From Thereva unica (Eukaryota > Arthropoda > Insecta > Diptera > Therevidae): a stretch of DNA of 64,000 nucleotides. Numbering within the stretch: the stretch's first letter is position 1; every line of letters starts with the position of its first letter. The position numbers were made by a program, and so were the translations under genes. This document shows positions 20,160-32,000 of the stretch, one piece after another. Under the pieces are notes generated by a model, which did no database searches, was not told the DNA's origin, and was given only the letters and a program-made list of their open reading frames with translations. Location: contig OX465281.1 in NCBI GenBank assembly GCA_949987705.1, positions 158,486,393-158,550,392 on the forward strand. The letters run 5' to 3'.

Positions 20160-21316
20160 GCCTATTATCTTTAGTGTTCTACATTGCTTTAAGATCCTTT
20201 TGCACAATTTTAACTAATACTCTAATTGTAATACTTGAAGTAATTTGGGTTCTTCGATATTACTTCTTTATTCAATCTAGGTTGAAATTTTTTGATTGAT
20301 ATTATGTGATGTGCTTGCACAATGTCAATTCTTCAAGCTGTAGTCTCAAAACAAGATTTTTAAAGATTCTACGATTTTTTTGCTTATTCATTTTTCAAAT
20401 TCAATTCCACATAGGATATTACTAGCAAAATCTGCGGCGCAAAAATAAATCGTAGTTCAGCAATTTTTGTGGGGCGACACTTCCGCAACAATGAATTCAG
20501 CATCAAGTAAAACCAAATATACATACTTATAGCATTAGTTTCTTGGCATTATTATTATTTAGTAAATTATTATTATTAAATATTTTACAAAAGGTTAAGA
20601 AAAATATATCCTCAAATTTCAATTAGTGCAGTCGTCAGAGCAAAATTCGAATACAGACCTATAACTAAATGTTAACTCATGAAACTTTTTTTAAAATAAT
20701 AATTTTTGGTGAGTTGAATATGTTAAAAAAAAGTTTCGGTTTCCGTTTTTGGCTAATTTCTCTTAAACGGCAATCCTATTATAAAAAATTGTTTACAAAG
20801 TGTGTAGATCATGCGATTATCTACAAAAAATGGTATAATACATTTTTCCGTATAAATCGCCGTTCATGAGATATCACCTTTTTAAAGATTTAAAATACTC
20901 ATATCCCCCTAATACGTAACTTGTATAGGTCATCAGACGTTCAATAACTCCTCTGTTGGACTACGTGGCTAATATTTTCAAGTGTGATTTCTGGATAGTT
21001 TTGGAGAAAAAAATGTTCTAGAGGGGGGCAATCCCCACTAACCACTAAGATACAGGGTGTTTACGAAAGAAAAAAATGTACTTTTTTAATATTTAGATAC
21101 TTAAACTTGACTTTCGCGATCTCTTTGGTATCTATACTGGGCTTAATTATTTAGCAAATGAATTTTATAAAATATATTTCCATTGGTTCATTATATCTTT
21201 TCTTTTTATCTTATTATAATTAGTTTTACAAATCAATCTCAAGTTCAACCACCTTGGATTTATTCTCGAAGATAAAATTTTATCACAATTTTTGTTTACA
21301 AAATTAAGATGATTAA
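20160..21316. other. AT-rich non-coding stretch
   Basis: No gene or element boundary seen. A CACTAAGATACAGGGTGTTT segment near 21043-21062 resembles a common insect dispersed repeat terminus. Confidence 0.4.
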
Positions 21317-21342
21317 AATGAGAAAATAAATTTCATTTTCAG

Positions 21343-21523
21343 ATGGTGGCAGTCAGTTCGCGACATAAGATTAATCCTTTTTGACAGAAGACCAATACAT
21401 AGACTGTTAGCTAAAAAGAAACCTGTGGTAGCATCAGAAGAAGTAGAACTTCAATCAACAGTTCTGTCTGGGCAAACGACGGCAATTGAAACAAGAAATA
21501 CAACTGTAATTGCAATAAATTAA
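21343..21523 (+). CDS. possible terminal coding exon of an unidentified host gene
   Basis: A good 3' splice acceptor (TTTCATTTTCAG) ends at 21342. It is followed by 59 codons starting WWQSVRDIRLILFDRRPIHR and ending TTVIAIN before a TAA at 21521-21523. Codon use is less AT-biased than the surroundings and the segment is not repeated in the window. The strand is opposite to the Dpr exon. I do not recognise the protein. The basic and hydrophobic start with a hydrophilic Ser/Thr-rich tail could be the end of a membrane protein. It may also be a chance frame. Confidence 0.35.
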
Positions 21524-23323
21524 ATCCAGTTGCTATTGTAACCAGTTAGCAACTGTAAAAGAAAATCTTCTTTTATCTCTTAACATCCATCTTAAATCCA
21601 GAAACAACCCCACCAACGCAGCTTCAAGCCCATGTAGCCAGCCCACTTGAAAATCCATTTGTCTTTTGTTGTAGTGGGGACATTGCCCTAAAATGAAATT
21701 GTTTCATTCCTTTTTTATATATATTTTTTTGTGTATCATACGAGAAGGAGCACATTTCTGCCTAGATATTATTTAGGAAAGCTTAGTTAGGAGACCATTT
21801 AATACTGTAATACCAGCAGTTGTTGAATAAGGTATACAGCGAGGACATGAAGAAACAGGGATGGTGTTCAAAATAAGAAAACATAACGAGAGAGATGAAG
21901 GCGTTGTGAACCCTCGCCTTGCAGACATTCATTTGTTTAAATTGAATCCCAAAGTGAGACATACAACACATCCTGTAATTCTACGCCATTTATCCCCTGC
22001 GTGTCTCTGAGCAAGAAACAGGGCCAAAAGGGTTTACAGGGTATTCCAAACAAAGAGATGCCCGTTATTCACACTCAGATACCAGCGATGCTGTATATTT
22101 AAATCGGGGTAATAAAGGGGAATCTTCAATTTTATCCAATTTTCTGTGCTCAATTACCATTCAATAGTGATCTCCTTGAAATCCTTGGAAGGAATTTTTG
22201 CGTCTTTACCAGCAAATGAGAAAGAAGAAGAGCTGAAAAAAGGTAGTTATTCAAAGACTAGGAGTTATGATGCCACCATGGGCAGGAACTGCTAAGAAAG
22301 TTTTACTCAGCATTTAAAAGTTTTACACAAAAAAAAACACCACTCATCGCTCGCACAGGATTCTAAGACTCGCCAGTTCAGTCCCACAACTAACAGTTGA
22401 ACACTATGTCCTCAAAAGCATGCTTTTGTTGATAAAGAAAATAATAGCAGGCAAATGAAAACATTGTAAGTCCTTTATCTCCTCCTTTTCTCATGCAACC
22501 TGAAAAGCTTAAAAAGGGAATTGTTGCTTCCATTGGCGCATGTAGTAGTGCATTGCTCCTCTTTTCGCGAAAACAACACGCACCCAAAGTGATAATGAAA
22601 GAGTTTGGCTTTATTTCCTCTGGTTGATACTAGCCCAAATGGGGTGGTTGTATTGTTGTTATTTTTTCTCTTAGCTTTTAAGAGGTTCAAACAACAATAG
22701 CGAAATTTGCTGCATTCAAGGAATTTCTTTGAACAAGAGCAAAGGGGAGAAATTGTGAAAGAAAGTTGGGCCCGAGAGTTGAGTTTCCTCGTGTTTCTTT
22801 TCTCTTTTTTTTTTAATTCTAAACTAACAGCAACAATAAAAAACGGAGCACATTAAGGAAACAATTTTTATATAAACCTTAAGGTTCCAGACGACTCCAA
22901 AATAAAAGCTTTGGTCTTTTGCTTTTTAGCAGTTGATTATTTGAGTTCGTTCTGGACGGTTTTAAGTGGATTAATTCATCGACCAATGCAGAACCGTGAT
23001 ATAAGGATTCAAATGGAAGTAATTTAATTAGTGGAAAAACAATTTCCAAGAATAAAAATAACTGAAAGATGGGTATCCTTGCAGCTCTATACACAAATCA
23101 TTAGTTAAATGTCCTAATTGCACCCACAAAGTCCTCATGGCACAGCGATAGTTTTTTTTCATTAATTCCGCAGTTTTGCAGTGCACTTCAAAAATATAAT
23201 TTATACAAGATCATAAATATTTCTTACTGCTGCATAAAAATATTATTACTGTTTATAATTCATATGCAATAAAAAATACACTTTATTATTGTAGTTTCTT
23301 CAGAAGTGAAAATGAATTATTAT
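21524..23323 (+). other. non-coding region, possibly 3' UTR of the preceding exon
   Basis: Less AT-biased, non-repetitive DNA without open frames of note. AATAAA-type signals occur near 22110 and 22830. Nothing else recognised. Confidence 0.3.
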
Positions 23324-23560
23324 CCTTACTAATATTATAAATGCGAAAGTAACTCTGTCTGTCTGTCTGTTACGCTTTCACGCCTAAACCACTGGACCGA
23401 TTTTGATGAAATTTGTTACAGACATAGTTTATACCTTGGAGACGGACATAGGCTACCTTTTATGGAGAAAAAAGGTTTGAAGGGGGTGAAATGGGGTTCA
23501 ATAAGTTGTAAGGGGATTTTTTTTCTTTACTTTTTTTCTATTGTATAAAAAGTAACTGAC
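23324..23560. repeat. dispersed insect repeat with TCTGTCTGTCTGT tract
   Basis: Contains AACTCTGTCTGTCTGTCTGT followed by a TTTCACGCCTAAACCACTGG-type segment, a layout I recognise from repeats scattered through many insect genomes. It leads directly into the 118-bp tandem array. Non-coding. Confidence 0.5.
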
Positions 23561-23583
23561 TGACAGACAACGCACAACCTAAA

Positions 23584-24340
23584 CCGCTGGAGCTAAAGGG
23601 CTGAAATTTTGACAGTGCATCCCTATAATGGCGTGGACATCCACTAAAAAGCGATTTTTCGAAATTCATCCCCTAAGGGGGTGAAATGGGGTTTATCCAA
23701 ACCGCTGGAGCTATAGGGCTGAAATTTTGACAGTGCATCACTATAATGATGTGGACATCCACTAAAAAGCTTTTTTTCGAAATTCATCCCCTAAGGGGGT
23801 CAAATGGGGTTTACCCAAACCGCAGGAGCTATAGGGCTGACATTTTGACAGTGCATCCCTATAATGACGTAGACATCCACTAAAAAGCGATTTTTCAAAA
23901 TTCATCCCCTAAGGGGGTGAAATGGGGTTTACCTAAACCGCTGAAGCTGAAGGGATTTTATTTTGACCGTGCATCACTATAATAACGTGAACATCCACTT
24001 AGGAGCGATTTTTTGAAATTTATTCCCTAAGAGGGTTAAATGGGGTTTACCTAAAGGCTGGAGCTAAACGGCTGAAATTTTGACAATGCATCTCTATAAT
24101 GACGTGGAAATTCACTAAGAAGCGATTTTTCGAAATTCATCCCCTAAAGGGGTGAAGTGGGGTTACCAAACTACTGAAGCTATAGGGCTGGAATTTGGAC
24201 AGTGCATCCCTATAATGACGTGGACATCCACTAAGAGGCGATTACTCGAAATTCATCCCCTAAGGAGATGAAATGGGGTTAACCCAAAACTCTGAAGCTG
24301 AAGGGCTGAAATTTTGACAGTGGATCCCTATAATCACGAT
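23584..24340 (+). repeat. 118-bp minisatellite, about 6.5 copies
   Basis: Units start near 23584, 23702, 23820, 23938, 24055, 24171 and 24290. Shared landmarks are CCGCTGGAGCT, GACAGTGCATCCCTATAATG, GTGGACATCCACTAA and TTCATCCCCTAAGGGGGT. The spacing is strikingly even (116-119 bp) while divergence rises towards the right. Units are contiguous with no spacers, so this is not a CRISPR-type array. Confidence 0.85.
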
Positions 24341-25323
24341 GAAATGAATGACTCGAAATTCACTTTATTTAATATTCATTTGTGATTGCTTCATAATTTC
24401 TTGCACCCACGTAAATAGGCGAACAAACTTAACGAACGTTCGTCAAACCCTAAAATGTCACTTCTCTTGGTGACATATGTATGCCAATCTCTGCTTCAAA
24501 ACTTGCAGATTTGTTGAGCACAGGTGATATACGCAGCAATTTGTTTACCAATTTTTTTTTCAAAAATGCATTATAATAAACCCTTTTTGGGATAATAACA
24601 GCTGACTTTTTTGTTTTGCACTCTATACGAAGAAAATAGATTGTCGACAGTATAAAGGGTCTTCCCTGAGACTCTAGTCTTTCACATAAAAAAAAAAAAA
24701 AAAAAAATTGCACATAATAAACAGTTTTTATTTAAAGGCGTTGCAAGGCACGCGGGGTTTATGCTAGTAATATATAATTGAACACTATTCATGGCTAGAA
24801 CTTTCATGGGGCTACGCGTCAGAATTATTCTACTACTATAATAACATGTTTGGAAACACGGAAACACAAAAGTAAGATCAGATGGAAATGATTAAGTGCT
24901 GACTCAGGGTTCTTTGGTGGTGTATTTACACTAAAGATATAGACCCAGAGAAAAGTCAACTGCTAATACAATCTAATATCCCATGCTACCAAATTATACC
25001 TTCACCTTCTCGAAAATTTTGACTTTACATCGGTTGACACGGACACCTAAATGCTCTTCCTAACATCTTCTATATAAATATAATTGGAGTCTCAGTCTGT
25101 GACTTACGTAGTAACATACATTCTATGATGCTGAAACTTTGTACGTAGAGGGTTTTTGGAGCGAGAAAGAAAATGGACCTCGAAGCCCTATTTTCAAAAT
25201 TTAAAATGGTCGCATAAATATGATCGACATATTAAGAGGCCGCGCAAATACAAATTTACCAATTGTGTTCTGACTTCAACGAAAATGGGTGTGGGTGGGT
25301 AGGTGGGGCGGAAGAAGGATTGA
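24341..25323. other. non-coding stretch with poly-A tract
   Basis: Includes an A-run at about 24690-24708 after GACTCTAGTCTTTCACAT, possibly a retrotransposed tail, and repeat-like sequence from 25080. No gene identified. Confidence 0.35.
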
Positions 25324-25645
25324 TTTGTTGATGGTAGAACTCCAACAACAAAAGAAAGGTTAATACTTTGTTAATGGTCGAATCCCAAAAACAAAGTAAA
25401 AGGTGTTAGTAATTTGTTGATGGTCGAATTCCAACAACAAGGAAAGTTAATAGTTTGTTAATGGTAGAGCCCCAAAAACAAACGGAATGTTAGTAATTTT
25501 GTTGATGGTCGAATCCCAACAACAAAAGTAAAGGTTAATAATTTGTTGATTGGAAAGGTTAATAATTTGTTAATGGTCGAATCCCAAAGACAAAGTAAAA
25601 GGTGTTAATTGTTTGTTGATGGTCGAGCCCCAACAACAATCGGAA
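25324..25645 (+). repeat. 44-bp minisatellite with alternating unit types
   Basis: Starts at 25324, 25367, 25413, 25454, 25498, a short copy at 25542, then 25566 and 25612. Each unit has TTTGTT(G/A)ATGGT followed by CCCAA(C/A)AACAA, so the unit is itself a weak dyad. Units with GATGG and AATGG alternate, giving an 88-bp higher-order repeat. Confidence 0.8.
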
Positions 25646-26604
25646 TGTAGGAAATGGAAAAAAGGGAAGGAAAAAAATGCTTACGCTCAAAGCCAACTTA
25701 CCTCGTTTGATGATCTGGTACCAAGAGAGCGATCAATTCGTGCGCAACAATATTAATCAATTTGCTTGAATTCAATTCAAGTGGGGATACAAAAGAAAAC
25801 CGTAACGTGAAGTGATCTTTGCTTCATGATAGAAGTAGGCATGCAATTTTATACGTACCTAGGCATGTGTTGAGGTGATAGGTGGGATAGGAAGGAATAT
25901 CGTAAATTTTCAGTGAATGTTCGATTATAATAAACTTAAAATTAGATTAGTCAATATCGATTGCGATGTAATGTGGTGCTGATTAATTTCCAAGAATGCC
26001 AGATATGATAATGTTTCATGTTAATTAATGTCCACTGTACCCAAATGACCATGCTTCCTTTCTCAAGTGGTTCCAAGACATGTGTAATTGAACCTGTTCT
26101 TCGTGAATTAATGTTATCCATCCGAAATAAAAAAGCATTAATTACCCTAAAGGTGATTCGGTGATTGGACTCTGAGTAGACAAATTCAACGGATAACCAA
26201 GGAAAACTCCTTGCTGTGAAAGAATTGAACAAACGGTTTGCGAGCTAAATCATGGCAATAAAAAAGGGGTAAAAAATCGAATTTGAAATAAAAAATACGT
26301 TGCATTTTAAAAAATATTTTAATTTAACATTAATTTATAAAAAAATATTATTTTATTATTTTTCGAAATATACATTTTTTGTTTAATCTATTGACATATG
26401 TTGTAATAAATTACTGTTTAATAATTTTACTACTAAAATTTAAATTAATATTAGTTTATAAAAAAAGTATTTTATGGGTCATTCCATTGAACTGTAAACC
26501 GAGTTATTATGTAAAAGCTGGTGAATCCCACTTTTATGTAAAATATGGTTAATTTGATTTTAGTGTAAATACAAGGATTTATATAGCTTTTAGTTAGGAT
26601 TACC
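25646..26604. other. non-coding AT-rich DNA
   Basis: No convincing gene, RNA or element boundary. The stretch 25700-26240 is less repetitive than its surroundings. Confidence 0.35.
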
Positions 26605-28330
26605 ATTATTATTATTATTACAAGAGGCAGGAAGGCCTGATGGCACAACCGACCAAGTTAAGCGCCTACGGACCATGGACCCAAAAGACGCTGAGACGTG
26701 AAGGAACTTAAATTGAGTCAGTGATGTCTAGAAATCTGAGAAGTTTAAAAAGAGGGCTATTATGGTTCTGACCGGATTCACCGAAAAAGTTAGCAGTTTT
26801 GAGGCATTCAGTTAAAATATGTCTGACTGTGAGGAGTGGTGCATTAGGCAACTATTGCATGTGCGGGGAGAGGATTTAGTGAAAAGATGTCCATGGGAGA
26901 AAGATGTATGACCGAGTCTGATCCTACAGAACATACGTGCATTAAGTCTAGGAAGATCTGGATTGTAGTGGGCAGGGGTTGGCGAGGACGTATGAAAACG
27001 TAAACAGGACGAGCAATTATTCCATCTTGAGAGTGCTTCCGTGTGAAGAGCGTTAAATGCATAAAGGCGAAAGCATGATTCTGAAGGAGGGACAATGAGT
27101 GAGCGGTTGCCGGAGATTGGGACATTTTGGGCCAAGCTATCCGCGGCTTCGTTACCTTTAATGCCTGGAATCCAGCAGATTTTTATGTGACTGTTTTGTA
27201 AAAGTAGGCACCGGATGGTAGACGGAAGATAGCATTTGTTGTTTCTTTTTCTAATGGCCAGTACAGAAGATAAAGAGTAGGTGAAAATAAGATGGTTGAG
27301 ATGGGTGTTCTGTAGAATTTTGACTGCAATTTCTGCAACTTGAGAGGAGGTATGGTGGGCCAGGAGACCCGATTGCACCAAGAACACCTTTGCCACAGCG
27401 AAGGCAACCTTTTGATCGGACTTACTGGCATCAGTGTATAGGGCTGTGTGATCGGGAAATCGTGCTAATATTTCTTGGTGAAGTTGACGGTAAAAAAAGG
27501 AAGGGGTATCTTTCTTGTTGTGGGGCTCGGCATCCGTGACAAAGTGGCTTGATAGGGGGTACCAAGGAGGCGCGTATGCCAAGGAAAGCGGATGTTTGAA
27601 TGTGGGAATATTGAGTTGTCCTATAAGCGAAATGCAATATCGGAGACCGGAAGGACTTTTAGAGTTGGTATTGATGTAATTGCGAAGCGGGTGATGTAGA
27701 GGTGCAGAAGGGTTTATGATGTGTTGTAAGAGCAGTTGGAGTTGAGTCTTACGGAATCTCGCAGAAATATGGTTGACACCTGTTTCAACAAGTAAGGTGT
27801 CAATTGGGGTGGACCTAAGGGCACCAGTAGCTGATCTAAGGACATTGTTGATTGCGGTTTGAAGAGGTTGGAAAGCGGTGGCTGAAGAGTTACCATATAT
27901 TGACAGACAGTAACCAGCAGTGCGCAAGATGAGAGACTTACAGATGTGTAAGAGAGAGGCAATTGACAGCTCGTTTTTGCGAGAAGCTAAACATTTCACT
28001 AAATTATTAATTTTGTCCATTTTGTTAATCAATGTGTAGGTTCCACTTAAGATTTTTCGAGAAAAGGAGGCCTAAAATATTTAATTGGTTAAGGGGGGTA
28101 ATGAGGTAATCTTTGACTGAGATGGTGGGTACAATGCAGTTTCGTTTTCTGCAGACGTGAAGTAGTTCTGCTTTGTCCTTTGAGAATATTGCTTGAACAG
28201 AAGAAGCCCAGTTTAGTGCTGTTTTCAGTGCGGCAGTTAGCATTTTTGAAACTGATTTGGAATTATCTGAGCTGAAAATCAGGAGGTTGTCAGCATAAAA
28301 ATAAGAAGTAGTATTGAGTAAAAATTTCTC
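26605..28330 (-). mobile_element. 5'-truncated I-clade LINE (copy 1)
   Basis: Minus-strand RT C-terminal half plus RNase H, ending in a (TAA)n tail (read on plus as ATT repeats, 26605-26620) as in I-factor-type LINEs. Sequence similarity to the second copy (38640-44820) starts near the RT catalytic box at about 28330, marking the 5' truncation. Confidence 0.85.
26812..28330 (-). pseudogene. I-clade LINE ORF2 fragment: RT end and RNase H
   Basis: 28025-28330 gives SYFYADNLLIFSSDN (RT box with N in place of the second catalytic Asp) and NILGLLFSKNLKWN. A frameshift near 28025 leads into a 406-residue frame with the RT thumb (KCLASRKN, AGYCLSIYGNSS) and an RNase H domain with TALYTDASKSDQ (first Asp) and CWIPGIKGNEAADSLAQ. 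The RNase H is partly deleted around LVQSGLLAHHTSSQ. The end has the cysteine-containing LNARMFCRIRLGH tail. The frame ends at 26812, about 190 bp before the TAA tail. Non-functional. Confidence 0.85.
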
Positions 28331-28859
28331 AAACGTATCACTAAAAACCGAAGATTCATAATTTATAATGAATTTATGCTTAATCGGTAGGTTATTATGC
28401 ACACAATCATGCCACGAAAAAATTTTGTTGAAAAAAAAAATTAACAAAGTTATAAACAAATTAATTTTGAGAGCATTTTTATTTTGAAAATTTTTTGTAA
28501 CCAGCCGAATTAATATTGTTTGCTCATCACAACGTCGTTGCTTAGATGAAAGATTGAATTTTAGGTATAATTGAAAAAAGTATAAAAAAAGTTAATATTT
28601 CATAATTGTTAATAACAAAATAAAATGTAAAATGGAAAACAAAGGTGTTCTTCGCTAGGTAAAAATTCAAAAAAAATAGAGGAGATGGTCCAAATATGGG
28701 CAGGGGTCCAATTATGGGCCAGTGGGACTTTATGATAATGTTATAACTGCCATCTAGCAGAAAAGTTTTAAAAATCTTTTTCGAGACGTTAGCTAACAGC
28801 CATGAGCAAAGCAGGCTGATAAACCGACGCAAGCGTGTTCAGTGTTGTGAAATACTATG

Positions 28860-29078
28860 TGTCGAAAAAGCATACAGCTGGGAAAGCGGATTAGACTGAA
28901 ATAATAATAATAAGACGCAAAGTTCAGAATCAATTTCGTTTATTTTAATATTTCGTTTCGTTTTAAATAATGTCTGGTCGCGACGACGTTATGAGTTAGA
29001 CTAATTTGTCATGGTGGAATGGCGACGATTAGGCTGGGGATGACGAGTTGGCTGAGTTGCCAGATTATAATTTTGACA
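28860..29078 (-). repeat. BEL/Pao 3' LTR (219 bp)
   Basis: Plus-strand ends TGTCGAAAA and TTTTGACA, identical to 34502-34720. The Gag-Pol frame extends about 78 bases into it before stopping at 29001. Confidence 0.95.
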
Positions 29079-32000
29079 TCCTCCCACCGGCGATGCATTT
29101 CCCAATTCTACAGGATATAAAAGTTGCACTGGTCTCCGAAGACGGGATCCGTTTTTAAAACGCAGCTCACATGCCCTTATGCGTCCATCTCGTCCTGGAT
29201 ACACTCTCTCAACTACAGCCAGTCTCCATAGGATGCGAGGAAGTGTCTGGTCTTGAACTAGCACAACATCTCCTGGTCTCAGATTAAGAGAAGCCTTCCC
29301 GTCTGAGTAATGTGCCGATCGTAACTGCTGAAGATACTCAGTCTTCCATCGTTTAAGAAATAGGTTGGTGGTAGAAATACGACATTTCCATCTTGCTCGC
29401 AGCTCGGCGTCCAAAGAAGTGCAAGCCTCAATTACAGGTGAATTGGGAAATGCTCCTATAAGGAAATGGCTAGGTGTAAGCGGGGACAAATCTTCGGGTT
29501 CATCGCTCACATAAGTCAGGGGTCTAGAGTTGATTATGAATTCAGCTTCCGTCAAGAATGTGTTTATCTGATCCACATTGAGTATCGCGCGACGAATCGA
29601 TATTTTAAGCACGTTCTTCACACTCCCTACAAGACGTTCATAAAATCCTCCCCACCATGGGGCACGTTCCGCAATAAACTTCCACGATATGCCTTTCTCG
29701 GCCATAGCGGATTGAAAATCCTTATTACAAATAATTGTGTCAAGTCCCTTCAGTTCTTTAGAGGCTTTCTTGAAATTGCAAGCATTATCCGATATTATAA
29801 CCTTAGGTATGCCACGACGAGCAAAGAAGCGACGCAGTGCGAGTAAGCAAGACTCTGACGAAAGTGAAGGCACCAACTCTAAATGAACTGCTCGCACTAC
29901 AGCACAAGTTACGAGCATGATATATACCTTATTTCGCTCTGACATATCTGGAGATGTCTTCTGATATAGCGGTCCCGCAAAATCCACGCCCACAGTCTCA
30001 AAGGGTTTTCCACACATAATCCTCTCTCTAGGTAAAGGTGCGAACGGTTGGGAAAGAGCGCGAGACCTTAGTAGCGCGCATACTCTGCAAAGATTTATAG
30101 TTGTTTTTACCAGCTGGCGGGCCTTGATAATCCAGAAGTTTTCACGCAATTTTGTAAGGACCATGTTAACTCCACTGTGAAGCACCTTTTCATGTACATA
30201 TTGCACGAGTAACTTAACGAAGTGATCAGCTTTAGGTAAGAGCACAGGATAGGTAGCGTCGTAGCCCAATTCTGCTTCTGCTAAACGGCTGCCGACACGC
30301 AATAACGCGTGTTCATCCAGAAAGGGGTTTAATTTTAATATTTTAGAGTTTTTTCCAACTGGTTTTCCTTGTCCGAGATTTGTAATCTCCTCTCCATAAG
30401 TTTGTGACTGGATAAATCTGATCCAGTACCTTTCAGCACGCTGAAGCTCGTTAGCGGAGAGATGCATCATTGATGACTTCCGTTCCGTTCCAAGGCAGTT
30501 TCTTTTGAAGCGAATAATATAGGCTGTAACCCTAATTAATCGTCGATAGCTGGAAAAGCTCTCTACTTTCAGCAACGGTTGAAGGCACGAAGTTCTGTCC
30601 TCATTCTTAGGCGTAAGAGCAGCAAGGAGCGTTGTAGAGGAATAATGATGTCTCAAATCTGATTGAGGCCAAGTGATAGAGTTCTGCCATAGCCACGAAG
30701 GACCGTTGAGCCAGGTTGAAGATTTCTGCAATTTTTTAGCGCTAATACCTCTGGTAAGAAAGTCAGCCGGGTTTATAGCTCCAGGACAATGTCGCCATGC
30801 AGATAGCTTTGATATGCGTCGAATTTCAACAACTCTATGTTCGATATAAGGTTTCCATTTACGATGTTCGCCATGGATCCAGCTAAGCGATATCTTTGAA
30901 TCTGACCAAAGGGACGCTGAGTCAAATTCTAATGCCAGATTCGTTTGGAGATATTGAGACAATCTAGCTGCAATGAGACACGCCGTTAACTCCAGCTTCG
31001 GTAAAGTTAAATTTTCGGGACCCTCAGTTTTAAGAGGGGCCACTCGACTTTTGGCACAAAGGAAAGACACGTAGACCTCTCCATCACTAGACTCGCTTCG
31101 TACATAAGCCACTGTCCCATAGCCTTGAACACTGGCATCGGCAAAAACATGCAATTCCTGATTAGCTCTAAAAGCAGTCTTAAAGATCCAGCGAGGTAAG
31201 GAAATGTCCTTCAAGAAGCCAATCTGGTTAATACAACTAGTCCAAATTACTTGTTGAGCTGGTGGAAGGGGTTCATCCCATCCCACATTCAAACGCCATA
31301 AATCTTGAAAGAGAATTTTTAGTCTGATTATGAATGGACCAAGAATACCTATCGGATCATAGATCCTCGCTATTAGTTGTAGAACGCTCCTTTTGCAGGC
31401 GGTAGCTGATTGTAGTTCTCCTAAACTGGTGAGATCAAGATCTAATTCGTCAGATAAACAATACCAAGTGAGCCCCAAAACCTTTTGTGTAGTAGGGACT
31501 TCGCTGACTTTCGAAAATTGAGATCTTAGACAAGAGTTATTTGAGTTCCATTTACGTAGGTTCATCTGTGCTCGACTCAGTATAGAAGGTGCCTCGTAGT
31601 ATATCCGCTGGGCTTCATCTACAGATTCAACGCTTGCGACGAAATCGTCCATGTAAAACGATCGGTTTAAAATTTCACACGTATCCGGATAATTGACAGC
31701 TTCCTCCGTAAAATGTTTCTTCAGCGTTGCGCATAGCAGATAGGGACTGCAGGTAACGCCGAAGGTCACGCGCTTCATTCGGAATTCAACAAGCTTAGGA
31801 AGTTTGGTCGCGTCAGACACTCTCTCTTCGAACCAAAAAAATCTATGAGTGTCACGGTCTTCTTCTGCCAAGGAAATTTGAAGAAAGGCCTTTTCTATAT
31901 CCGCGATAAGACCAATCTTACACAAACGAAATCTCAATAGAATAGCGAGAGCGTCCGATAATAAATTAGGACCGGTGAATAAATTGTCATTTAACGATAA

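Noticed and set aside
23584..24340. CRISPR-like regular array
   Set aside because: Whole 118-bp units repeat contiguously with no unique spacers, and the sequence is eukaryotic.
29466..29846. 126-codon plus-strand frame
   Set aside because: Antisense of BEL/Pao integrase.
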